Made by a program: the position numbers and the translations under genes. From the NCBI GenBank assembly GCA_016937975.1, contig JAFGVN010000072.1, forward strand, positions 1 to 37,663: a DNA stretch of 37,663 nucleotides. The letters run 5' to 3'. Positions 1 through 7,791 of this stretch are shown here, piece by piece (position 1 is the stretch's first letter; every line of letters begins with the position of its first letter). Source of the stretch: Clostridia bacterium (GTDB lineage Bacteria > Bacillota > Clostridia > Peptostreptococcales > Acidaminobacteraceae). Under the pieces are notes generated by a model. The model saw only the letters and a program-made list of their open reading frames with translations, made no database searches and was not told where the DNA came from.

Positions 1-90
1 AGGAACTGGCGGGTTAGCTTAGTCCATTAAAAGCTGTTAGGCTTTTCTACCTAAGAATCTTATGACTTTAGTCGTGAGAGGTTCAAAAAT
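1..90 (+). mobile_element. Right end of an IS200/IS605-type (TnpB) element with omega-RNA 3' part, truncated by window edge
   Basis: A hairpin at 59-78 has an 8-bp stem (two G-U pairs) and a TTTA loop. It is preceded by CCTAAGAAT and followed at 78-86 by GAGGTTCAA. From memory, this 'gactttagtcgtg' hairpin plus 'aggttca' arrangement is typical of IS605-family right ends, where it also forms the 3' scaffold of the TnpB guide (omega) RNA. A second hairpin lies at 29-46 (AAAAGC/GCTTTT). In frame 3 the first codons read E-L-A-G-stop (3-17), a plausible TnpB C-terminus, but four codons prove nothing. By analogy the guide would be the flanking DNA from about 87 onward. The tnpB body would lie left of the window. 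The call is pattern recognition, not a database match. Confidence 0.6.
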
Positions 91-119
91 AAGCATTTTA
101 ATAAAAAAATTTCTAAGAA

Positions 120-150
120 TAAAAAAAGCTCTGCAATTATATGCAGAGTT
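120..150 (-). terminator. Intrinsic terminator of the M23 peptidase-bactofilin operon
   Basis: The stem CTCTGCA (129-135) pairs with TGCAGAG (142-148) around a 6-base loop. On the minus strand it is followed by a run of T (the A-run at 121-127). T-rich sequence on the other side as well could make it bidirectional, which would insulate the operon from the mobile element end to its left. Confidence 0.8.
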
Positions 151-162
151 TTTATTTTGAAG

Positions 163-615
163 CTAAACAGCTTTCTTATCTTTATTTTGATCTTTTTGAG
201 ATTTGTCTGAATGATTCTCATGGTTGTTCTCTTTATCAGTCTTTTTCTCTTTAGAAGGTTTTCTTTCTTTTTTATCTGGATTGATGTCACAGTTACCACT
301 GAAAATACCGCCTTCTTCAATAGTGAAGCTCGATACAGTAATATCACCATTTAATTGACCTGATTTAAAAATCTTTAATTGAGTTTCTGAATGGACACTA
401 CCTTCAACTTTACCAGAAATCTCGCAATATTCTGCGGTAATATTTGAGTTGACAACAGCATTGTCTCCAATTATAACATCGCCTTTTGAAGTAATGTCAC
501 CAGTGACTTTGCCATCAATTCGAATAGAACCATCGCTGATCAAATCGCCATTAATAGTAGATGATAAACCTACAATGATATCAAAATCCTTGTTGACTCT
601 TTTTTTAATTGCCAT
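163..615 (-). CDS. Bactofilin (polymer-forming cytoskeletal protein)
   Basis: A 150-residue bactofilin-family (DUF583) protein. Residues about 14-112 show the repeating short beta-strand pattern of a right-handed beta-helix (for example GKVTGDITSKGDVIIG, GKVEGSVHSE, GQLNGDITV). The last ~35 residues are a disordered Lys/Glu/Asp/Asn-rich tail. Bactofilins polymerise without nucleotide on the inner face of the membrane and act as scaffolds for cell-shape and wall-modifying enzymes. A good AGGAGG lies just before the ATG, in a 9-base gap after the M23 peptidase gene, so the two are almost certainly co-transcribed. The pairing of bactofilin with an M23 peptidase recurs in bacteria and suggests that the polymer positions the peptidase. 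No transmembrane segment is seen. Confidence 0.92.
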   Translation of the reverse strand: MAIKKRVNKDFDIIVGLSSTINGDLISDGSIRIDGKVTGDITSKGDVIIGDNAVVNSNITAEYCEISGKVEGSVHSETQLKIFKSGQLNGDITVSSFTIEEGGIFSGNCDINPDKKERKPSKEKKTDKENNHENHSDKSQKDQNKDKKAV

Positions 616-624
616 AGCAGCCTC

Positions 625-1638
625 CTAATTATCAAATCTAAGTACGCCAGTAGGATTGATGGCTTCGCCATCGTATCTAATTTCAAAATGTAAATGAGGA
701 CCAGTGCTGCTTCCTGTAGTACCAACTTTGCTGATGACTTGTCCTTTGCTTACCACATCACCGACTTCGACGAGTAATGTATTGTTGTGTGCATAAACCG
801 TTTCATAATGGAATCCATGAGAAATGATAACTACTTTACCGTAAGTACCACTCCAACCTGAGAATACGACGACACCACTACCAGCAGCTTCAACAGGATC
901 ACCTCTATTAGCCGTAATATCAATACCATAATGGAATGATCTAAGACCAGTAATAGGATGTCTTCTATATCCAAAACCAGAAGAAATCTTACCTTCTACA
1001 GGCAATAAATCTGGTAAACGGTCTAAATATTCTAATTGGTTTTCTATTTCATCAATTAGAGAAGCTGACTCAGTTTTCATATTATAAACCACTTGAGTTA
1101 AATCATCTTGCTCCTTCATTTCCTCGAGATCCATTTCAGTATTTTCTGCATCGACATTTCTATATGTTGAAATGGCTTGAATACTTGTTCGATCTAAGGA
1201 ACGTGTTACAGGAACAGAGATGTTTGAATTGTTTTCTTCATTAAATGTCGCAATAACATTGCTCATTTCAATGTATAAATCATTAACTTCAGCAATTCTC
1301 TGGTTTAGATAATCTAAAACATCTTCATTCTCGCTAAGTAAATTTCCTTTTTCATCCACGAGAAGATTATTTTCTTCCTTTAACGATGAAATCGTACTTA
1401 AATTGGTTACTCTCTCAGATGAAAGATAAGTGATTTCGCTATCGGATGCTTTGCTTTTGTTATAATATACAACTGAGGATATAGAAACAAAAACATTTAA
1501 TACAAGAAACGCAATAATTAATGTATAAGTTGAGAATGCGTTGAGTTTAAATTGTTTGGTTGTCTTTCTTGTATTAGGAATAATAAGCACTGTGAAATCA
1601 CTGAAGATAAAGTTTTTTACACTTTTTAAAAATTTCAT
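625..1638 (-). CDS. Membrane-anchored M23 family peptidoglycan endopeptidase
   Basis: A 337-residue protein with one N-terminal membrane segment (about 37-58) and a short cytoplasmic N-terminus. A Glu/Asn-rich, probably coiled-coil region follows (about 64-135), then a C-terminal LytM/M23 domain (about 211-330). Zinc-site motifs are intact: H236xxxD240 (FHYGID) and H315-L-H317 (PHLHFE). It should therefore be an active zinc metallopeptidase cutting peptide cross-links in the wall, facing outside the membrane. It is the first gene of the operon with bactofilin. The start is supported by AGAGGGTGG upstream of the ATG and by a minus-strand promoter at 1674-1702. The TM/coiled-coil/M23 layout resembles bactofilin-partnered peptidases and the MepM/SpoIIQ-like groups. 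Substrate and bond are not readable from sequence. Confidence 0.92.
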   Translation of the reverse strand: MKFLKSVKNFIFSDFTVLIIPNTRKTTKQFKLNAFSTYTLIIAFLVLNVFVSISSVVYYNKSKASDSEITYLSSERVTNLSTISSLKEENNLLVDEKGNLLSENEDVLDYLNQRIAEVNDLYIEMSNVIATFNEENNSNISVPVTRSLDRTSIQAISTYRNVDAENTEMDLEEMKEQDDLTQVVYNMKTESASLIDEIENQLEYLDRLPDLLPVEGKISSGFGYRRHPITGLRSFHYGIDITANRGDPVEAAGSGVVVFSGWSGTYGKVVIISHGFHYETVYAHNNTLLVEVGDVVSKGQVISKVGTTGSSTGPHLHFEIRYDGEAINPTGVLRFDN

Positions 1639-1673
1639 AAGCCACCCTCTAATAAATATACCTACACCATTTA

Positions 1674-1702
1674 AATATATCAGAAAAATGTTTAAATATC
1701 AA
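1674..1702 (-). promoter_or_regulatory. Sigma-A-type promoter for the M23 peptidase-bactofilin operon
   Basis: On the minus strand, TTGATA (1697-1702) is separated by 17 bases from TATATT (1674-1679). This lies about 36 bases upstream of the start codon. Confidence 0.65.
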
Positions 1703-1748
1703 ATTTTGTGCAAAATAGTCACACAATGTGAAAAAAAGAAGGAAAAAC

Positions 1749-1763
1749 AGGAAAACGTTTTTT
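1749..1763 (+). promoter_or_regulatory. cre-like palindrome
   Basis: AGGAAAACGTTTTTT matches 13 of 15 positions of the catabolite-responsive element consensus WTGNAANCGNWNNCW. It lies upstream of the -35 box of the leftward M23 promoter, in the divergent region with marR. A CcpA-like regulator is encoded at 7792. AT-rich DNA gives such matches by chance, so confidence is low. Confidence 0.25.
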
Positions 1764-1879
1764 ACATACCCGGAACATATATTGTATAAACACCAATTTT
1801 GGAAAGATTTGTTATGTCGAATAAACGTTAAAATCTTGTAAAGTAATTTTTGATGAAAGGTGCTTCAATACTGAATTCC

Positions 1880-1908
1880 TTGTATTAAAACTTTTTTTTG
1901 ATTATAAT
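1880..1908 (+). promoter_or_regulatory. Promoter for the marR-type gene
   Basis: TTGTAT (1880-1885), a 17-base spacer and a perfect TATAAT (1903-1908) lie just upstream of GGAGG (1926-1930) and the ATG at 1937. The gap between marR and the M23 gene (1639-1936) holds this promoter, the divergent M23 promoter and the cre-like site. Confidence 0.75.
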
Positions 1909-1936
1909 AATTATAGATCAATATTGGAGGTAGGCA

Positions 1937-2377
1937 ATGGAAAGAAAAATTTTAGATGAAAAAGTGAAAGATATAGAGGAAAACTTCCGTAGAGCAAGCT
2001 GGAAAATAAAAGTGAAAGGTCGTGAAATTTTGGAAGAGTTCGAAATAACACCACCACAATTTACTGCACTTTTGACTCTAAATGCAAAGGATAACCTCAC
2101 AATCGGTGAGTTAAGTTCTGAGATGTATTTAGCATGTAGTACTGTAACGGATTTATTAGACCGTATGGAAAGAAATGAATTGGTAGCCAGAGTAAAAGAT
2201 GAAAAAGATCGTAGAGTCGTAAGAATAAAAGTATTAGACAAAGGTCGAAATGTTATCAATGGTGTAATGGAAAATAGAAGAAAATACATCGACAAGATTC
2301 TCACTGGTGTTTCTGATGATATGATTGACTCCGTTTATGAAGTGATGAAAATGCTCAATGAAGCTATGGAGATTTAA
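1937..2377 (+). CDS. MarR family transcriptional regulator
   Basis: A 146-residue winged-helix protein of the MarR family. The helix-turn-helix and wing are recognisable at about 38-100: ITPPQFTALL, then LTIGELSSEM, then STVTDLLDRMERNELV, and the wing R-V-K-D-E-K-D-R-R. Flanking helices form the dimer interface. MarR proteins usually repress their own or an adjacent gene and release DNA on binding a small ligand. Target and ligand are unknown here. Candidate targets are its own promoter, the divergent M23-bactofilin operon, and the palindrome in front of the giant gene downstream. It is followed by a terminator-like hairpin, so it may be largely monocistronic. Confidence 0.9.
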   Translation: MERKILDEKVKDIEENFRRASWKIKVKGREILEEFEITPPQFTALLTLNAKDNLTIGELSSEMYLACSTVTDLLDRMERNELVARVKDEKDRRVVRIKVLDKGRNVINGVMENRRKYIDKILTGVSDDMIDSVYEVMKMLNEAMEI

Positions 2378-2381
2378 TGTG

Positions 2382-2417
2382 TTGATAAAGATTCATATAT
2401 TGGTTATGAGTCTTTTT
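2382..2417 (+). promoter_or_regulatory. Palindrome overlapping both a terminator and the promoter of the giant gene
   Basis: AAAGATTCATA (2387-2397), a 7-base loop and TATGAGTCTTT (2405-2415) form an 11-bp stem (one G-U) followed by T's to 2417, a good intrinsic terminator for marR. The same bases contain TTGATA (2382-2387), a 17-base spacer and TATGAG (2405-2410), a plausible sigma-A promoter for the next gene, whose RBS begins only about 7 bases further on. The inverted repeat could therefore be terminator, operator (for MarR, for example), or both. Confidence 0.55.
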
Positions 2418-2434
2418 GTGTATAGGAGGATAGG

Positions 2435-5400
2435 ATGAATTTGATAAATCATAGGTATCGGATTCTTGAAAATATTACTACGGATAGTTTTGGTGATGTG
2501 TTTTTAGTAGAGGATATTTTTCGTGAGACCTTGTGTTATCTGCGTTTATTTTCTGTAGATTTTACTCAGAATGATTTAATAAAACACTATAAGTCTAATT
2601 TTGTGCGCTATTCTACAATGGTTCATCCAAATTTATATCAAGATTATAAGTTTGATATTGTTACAACCTTAGATGGAAAGAAAAGTCTGCGCAGACAATT
2701 TTTCTATACTTACGAAAGACCTGCAGAGAGTACTGTACATTATATGGATTTGAACCGACAAGAAGCTATAGAAGTTCTCATTGAGATTTGTAAGGCTTTA
2801 AGATATTTACATTTCAGAGGTTATGTTTATAAATATCTTTCATTTGAAAACATTCATATCTATAGAAATGATGAAAACAGATTGTCAATTAAATTAGTTG
2901 ATTTGGCTTCTTTACAGCTTTTTAAAGATATTTTAAAGCAAGAAAAAACACAGAATCAATTCATTGCTCCAGAGATTTTCTGGAAAGAGATGCACAATAT
3001 TCAAGCCGATATATACTCATTAGGTGTAGTATTTTATTTTTTGTATCACAGAAGTTCATATAACCATAAAATTGTAGATGAGAATCTTAGAAAAAACATA
3101 AAAAATGCTGTAGATAAAATAGTTGCTCAGATGATAAGAATTTCTGTGATTGATGAAATCAATTCTGTAGATGAGTTTTTATCTATTTTGAAGAATATGT
3201 TAAACATTTCAATTGTTTATGATGACTATGATTATTTCAATAAATTGCAGTTAAAGGCACCAATACTGGAACGATTTAATGAAACAACTTTCTTCAACGA
3301 AGTGGTACATGAGAAATTTTCAAGAAATTCGGATTATAATGCCGTACTGATTGTTGGTGATATGGGAACCGGTAAAACAAGAGTTTTAGATGAAGCACAA
3401 ACGATTCTCAAGTGGGAAGGTTATCGTGTTATTCGAGTGGATTGTGAAGAAGATCGTATTTATAATTACGATGTTTTTAAAAGTATTTTAGTTCAAATCA
3501 TCGAATTTGGCGATATTAGTCAAGAGCTTATAATAAAGTATGGTTCGGAATTGATTAAATTACTACCAGAATATAAGCATTTATGGAATGTATCACCTGC
3601 TGAATCTTTATCTGAACCCGTAGAACAATTAAGGATTAAAAATAGACTGCATAATTTTTTAAGGGAGTATTCTTCAATTCATCGCATCGTCATTGTCTTA
3701 GATGGTATACATCATTTAAATGATGACCAAATGGATCTTTTGAACTATTTGATGATGGATAAGAAGGAAAATCAATATTTTATTATTGCCTCTTATGAAA
3801 ATGACAGTGTTTTATCCAATCGTATTGCCAATTGGGAAGACATGAAAAAAATTTATATCAAACACTTAATTAACTTCAATTATGATCAGGCATCACATTT
3901 TGTAAGCAGTATTTTAGGAGTCGGTTATAACCCTATTGAATTAACTGCAAAAGTTATGCGAGATGCCCATGGTAATTTGAAATTAATTAAAGATATTATC
4001 AAAAGTTTGTTTGATAAGGGATATATTTATGTAAATAGTCATAATGAGTGGGTTTTAAATGATCAATATGATGAGTTTGATAACTCCAATATTATGAAAG
4101 TTAGAAGTGATTTTGAAAAGGAAATTCAGTATATTCCTTATGGCAGTATGGCAATTTTAGAATTAATTGCCTTATTTAAAGAAGCTGCACCTTTGGAATG
4201 TATTGTGAACCTAATTGAGTTGAAACCCTCTTTAACAAAGCAGCTTTTAAATGAACTGTCCAATCAAAATATCTTAAAAATGAAATTTGATGATCAAGGC
4301 GAAACCTATGATTACTGTAGTCGCTCTTTAAAGAGAACCTTGGCTGAAGAATTAGAAAAGGGAAAAAAAGAAAAACTACATATTCGAATTGCTGAGTTCT
4401 TTGAAAATCGCATTGATCAAGATAAATTTCAATATATGGAATCTTTGATTCACCATTTTTCGAATGGCAATGATAAAAATAAATCTGTGAAGTATTGTAA
4501 TGTTTTAGCCGTTGAAATGGAACGTCAAAACATGTATATGCAAGCAGTAGAACTTTATAATCGTGCTTTAGGTATTTTACATACCCAGGAAAGAACTGGT
4601 GAAATTGGCAGACATTATTATGAAATCAGTCGTATTTATGATTTGATTGGTGAAAGTGAACTGTCTAAAAATATAGTTTATAAAGGGATGGATATTGCTA
4701 AGGAATTTGGTGATAAAGTCGTTGAAATGAAATGTATGATCTTACTTGCAAAGCATTTTGTTAAAAGACGAGATATTGCTAGAGCTGATCAAATGTTAAA
4801 GGATTTGAGATTGAATCTTGAGGAATCTGATGTTATTTCACTCAACTATGAAACGTATCATGTGGAAATGCAACTTTTATTGGCTGAAAACAATTTATTT
4901 GAAGCACGAGCGCTGCTTGATACGATTTTAGATGAAATGCCAAAGGGATATAAAAGTATCTTTTTAAATCATTTAGGTACAATTGAATTGAGAGAAGGAA
5001 ATTTAGGAGAAGCTCTTAAAGCCTTTGAAGCCTCAGTGAATTTTTTAAGTCAATCCACTTATCATCATCTTATAGAATCCTTGTATCCACAAAACAATAT
5101 TGGTCTTCTTTATAGTTTTTATTTAGATGAAATCCAGAAAGGTAGAACCTACTTCAGCAAAGCAATTGAAATGACTGAAAGTAAAAATCTGAGTCAAGGT
5201 ACGGCATTGTTTGTTAGAAACTTAGGTGAAACCTATTTAATTGAAGATCGTTTTGATTTAGCATTTATAGCATTTAGTAAAGCTCTGGAAATCGTTGAAA
5301 AAACGATGGATTCTTTCGTTAGAGCAGATGTTTGTAGAATGTTATGTATGTTATATATAAAAACAGAAAACTATCAAAAAGCATCTTTTTATCTTAAAAA

Positions 5401-7783
5401 GCTAGAATCGGAGTATGAAGATTATAATAATAACGCCTTTGTAAATGTAGAATTTTATTTGATACATATTGAATACTTTTTACATGTGAAGGATTATGAT
5501 CTGGCATCTCAGTGGTGTAAAAGACTTAGAAACTCTGATGTTATTCTTGAGGAAAAAGAGGAATTTATCTTAAGAGTTTTAGAATATGAAGTAGAAGTTT
5601 TTAGAAAGCAATATTTTAATTATACAGCCAATATTGATTTAAGGTTTGTAGAAGTTCTTGTGAAAACCCAAACCAATATGGTTGAAGCCAAAGCCGTAAG
5701 GTCTTTGATTTTAAGACTGGCAACCAATTTAATGAATTACAAGAAATATATTGATGTACATTTCTTGTTAAAGCTAGATGAAGATTTAACTCAAATTTTT
5801 GATACCCCATTTTTGGCGATGAAACATAAGGTTCTTAAAGGTGTTTTAAAAGATGACCGGATCACTTATTTTAATGAACTGTTGATACGTGAAGAACATC
5901 AGTTGACTCAGGAAGACAAATGGTTAATCTATAAGATTCTGGGCGATGAACATTATGATACCTATGATTATTACCATGGTATTCAGTGCTATTTTAATTC
6001 ATTCCATATTCTGAGAAATCTTGCAGAATTACTACCAAAAGAAAATAAGGAAAACTATATTTTCTGTGATGAAGTCAAGTTGGATTTAAAGAGCAAAGTG
6101 AATAACATACACCGTAAGCTCGTAGGTCAAAGTTATAAGGAAAAAACTGTATATACAGAGTTGGAAATAAGAAAAGCGGATGATTTCTTCGACTTGTCAG
6201 ATTATAAGAATTTTGTTCAGAACAAATCCATTCAAAATAGCATCAGTGAAATCTATGAAGAAAAACATGGTGTTGTTTTAAACTCCGTTAATGATTTGAT
6301 TCGAAATTTCGGTAAAAACGAAATTCGGAACATTCAATTGATTTTAAAATATTGTACTCAGATTTTAATGGGAGAAAGAGGCTTTATCTATATTTTAGAT
6401 GAGGACAATCGTATTAGTGAGATTGTTAAAACCAATGATGAACATGATTTGCCAGATTTGGACATGATTTTAAAATCGTCTGTGAATATCAATGAAGGTT
6501 TACTTGTAAATATGGTTTATGACAGTGTGAGGAATTTTCCTTTCATCGACAATCAAAAAGGTTTATTGTGCATTCCTATAACAAAGAATGAACATATTCT
6601 GGAAAAGCGAAGAGAAAATGACTTAGAAGAGCATAATATAGAAGTGAAAGGGTATATGTACATCGATGCATCCGAAGCCTTTAATAATTTTACCATAGAA
6701 CCTTTTACAGAATGTTTATCTCTCATGAACATGTTATATTTCTTTGTAGATAATTACAATTTAAAAAAGGTTTCAACAATAGATAAGCTAACCAATGTTT
6801 ATTTAAGATCATATTTTGAAGATTTGTTTTCAAGAACGTTGCATCGTTCTAAACTTAATGGCAATAGCTTAGCTGTTGTCATGTTGGATATAGATAAGTT
6901 TAAAGCCATTAATGACACCTATGGTCACAGAAAAGGTGATGAAATTCTTACGAATATGTGTCAGGTCATAAAGAACAATATTAGAGACACAGATTTAATT
7001 GGTCGTTATGGTGGTGAAGAGTTTGTTTTAGTATTTCCAAATACCAACAAGGAAACAGCTTATATGATTTGTGAAAAAATAAGAACAGCTGTGAAGAACA
7101 GTAACTTTTTAAAAGATGACCGAGATGTGACCATTAGTTTAGGGATTTCAACCTTCCCTGAATTAGGTCTAGTTGAAGAGGAGCTTATAGAAAAGGCTGA
7201 TCAAGCCTTATATGCATCTAAAAATTCAGGAAGAAATCGAACGACCGTATGGACACCTGATTTGGGTGAAAATCAGTTAAGATTTGATAAACTTGCAGGA
7301 ATCTTAGAAGGAAATATTTCTACAGATACAAGAAACGTTCAAGCTATAGTCGATATCATGAATACTGTAAAGTCAAAGACAAATTATGAAGAAAAGCTGG
7401 AACTCATTCTGAAAACCATTTCTGATGTTTGTGAAGCGCAAAAAATATCATTAATTAAATTAGAATCTGGTAAAATCATGAATGTTTCTACTAAATTTAC
7501 TGGAGAAGATATTATATCTAATCAAATGATTATTTCTGAGCAAATGGTAAAGACATTTGCAAAAAAAGAGAGTGCTGAGTATTTTATTAACTGGAATGAT
7601 ATCAGTGAATTAGATGACAAGAATGTTCCTGATTGGAAGTCCATGATCATTTCACCTTTGAAGTATAAAGATTTAAATAAGGGATTATTAGTCGTTAGTG
7701 TCCCAATTGCAACCAAAGAATTTAGTTTTAATACAACCAATTTTGTTAATGTTATTAGTGGTGTTATTGCCACTATATTATAG
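2435..7783 (+). CDS. Giant pseudokinase / AAA ATPase / TPR / GAF / GGDEF / GAF signalling protein
   Basis: A 1782-residue soluble multidomain protein. Residues ~7-270 resemble a Ser/Thr kinase fold, but the HRD motif is Y132-K-Y134, the kinase Lys is not evident and DFG reads D156-L-A, so it is probably catalytically dead. Next is a STAND/AAA-type ATPase with Walker A GDMGTGKT (308-315) and Walker B IVIVLD (418-423). A long helical TPR-like region (~640-1150) and a GAF-like domain (~1285-1440) follow. The GGDEF domain (~1447-1608) has an intact GGEEF (1526-1530) and inhibitory I-site R1517-D-T-D1520, so it should make c-di-GMP with product feedback. A second GAF-like domain (~1640-1782) ends the protein. 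A strong AGGAGG precedes the ATG. It is followed 8 bases later by the LacI gene. The layout resembles clostridial protein-kinase/ATPase/GGDEF fusions. Its input signal is unknown. Confidence 0.88.
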   Translation: MNLINHRYRILENITTDSFGDVFLVEDIFRETLCYLRLFSVDFTQNDLIKHYKSNFVRYSTMVHPNLYQDYKFDIVTTLDGKKSLRRQFFYTYERPAESTVHYMDLNRQEAIEVLIEICKALRYLHFRGYVYKYLSFENIHIYRNDENRLSIKLVDLASLQLFKDILKQEKTQNQFIAPEIFWKEMHNIQADIYSLGVVFYFLYHRSSYNHKIVDENLRKNIKNAVDKIVAQMIRISVIDEINSVDEFLSILKNMLNISIVYDDYDYFNKLQLKAPILERFNETTFFNEVVHEKFSRNSDYNAVLIVGDMGTGKTRVLDEAQTILKWEGYRVIRVDCEEDRIYNYDVFKSILVQIIEFGDISQELIIKYGSELIKLLPEYKHLWNVSPAESLSEPVEQLRIKNRLHNFLREYSSIHRIVIVLDGIHHLNDDQMDLLNYLMMDKKENQYFIIASYENDSVLSNRIANWEDMKKIYIKHLINFNYDQASHFVSSILGVGYNPIELTAKVMRDAHGNLKLIKDIIKSLFDKGYIYVNSHNEWVLNDQYDEFDNSNIMKVRSDFEKEIQYIPYGSMAILELIALFKEAAPLECIVNLIELKPSLTKQLLNELSNQNILKMKFDDQGETYDYCSRSLKRTLAEELEKGKKEKLHIRIAEFFENRIDQDKFQYMESLIHHFSNGNDKNKSVKYCNVLAVEMERQNMYMQAVELYNRALGILHTQERTGEIGRHYYEISRIYDLIGESELSKNIVYKGMDIAKEFGDKVVEMKCMILLAKHFVKRRDIARADQMLKDLRLNLEESDVISLNYETYHVEMQLLLAENNLFEARALLDTILDEMPKGYKSIFLNHLGTIELREGNLGEALKAFEASVNFLSQSTYHHLIESLYPQNNIGLLYSFYLDEIQKGRTYFSKAIEMTESKNLSQGTALFVRNLGETYLIEDRFDLAFIAFSKALEIVEKTMDSFVRADVCRMLCMLYIKTENYQKASFYLKKLESEYEDYNNNAFVNVEFYLIHIEYFLHVKDYDLASQWCKRLRNSDVILEEKEEFILRVLEYEVEVFRKQYFNYTANIDLRFVEVLVKTQTNMVEAKAVRSLILRLATNLMNYKKYIDVHFLLKLDEDLTQIFDTPFLAMKHKVLKGVLKDDRITYFNELLIREEHQLTQEDKWLIYKILGDEHYDTYDYYHGIQCYFNSFHILRNLAELLPKENKENYIFCDEVKLDLKSKVNNIHRKLVGQSYKEKTVYTELEIRKADDFFDLSDYKNFVQNKSIQNSISEIYEEKHGVVLNSVNDLIRNFGKNEIRNIQLILKYCTQILMGERGFIYILDEDNRISEIVKTNDEHDLPDLDMILKSSVNINEGLLVNMVYDSVRNFPFIDNQKGLLCIPITKNEHILEKRRENDLEEHNIEVKGYMYIDASEAFNNFTIEPFTECLSLMNMLYFFVDNYNLKKVSTIDKLTNVYLRSYFEDLFSRTLHRSKLNGNSLAVVMLDIDKFKAINDTYGHRKGDEILTNMCQVIKNNIRDTDLIGRYGGEEFVLVFPNTNKETAYMICEKIRTAVKNSNFLKDDRDVTISLGISTFPELGLVEEELIEKADQALYASKNSGRNRTTVWTPDLGENQLRFDKLAGILEGNISTDTRNVQAIVDIMNTVKSKTNYEEKLELILKTISDVCEAQKISLIKLESGKIMNVSTKFTGEDIISNQMIISEQMVKTFAKKESAEYFINWNDISELDDKNVPDWKSMIISPLKYKDLNKGLLVVSVPIATKEFSFNTTNFVNVISGVIATIL

Positions 7784-7791
7784 GAGGAAAC

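Noticed and set aside
8-30. A tRNA-like stretch (GGCGGGTTAGCTTAGT) at the window start
   Set aside because: It resembles a D-arm, but no acceptor stem, anticodon arm or T-arm follows; the IS605 right-end reading explains the bases better.
60-350. A 96-codon leftward frame overlapping the bactofilin gene
   Set aside because: It is a shadow of the bactofilin gene; it runs through the terminator and has a low-complexity Lys/Ile/Leu composition.
1541-1789. An 82-codon rightward frame across the M23 promoter
   Set aside because: It is opposite the M23 gene start, covers its promoter, has no ribosome binding site and no recognisable protein.
2435-3240. Active Ser/Thr kinase call for the head of the giant protein
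   Set aside because: The HRD aspartate is replaced by Tyr and the kinase lysine is not evident, so only a pseudokinase-like fold is supported.
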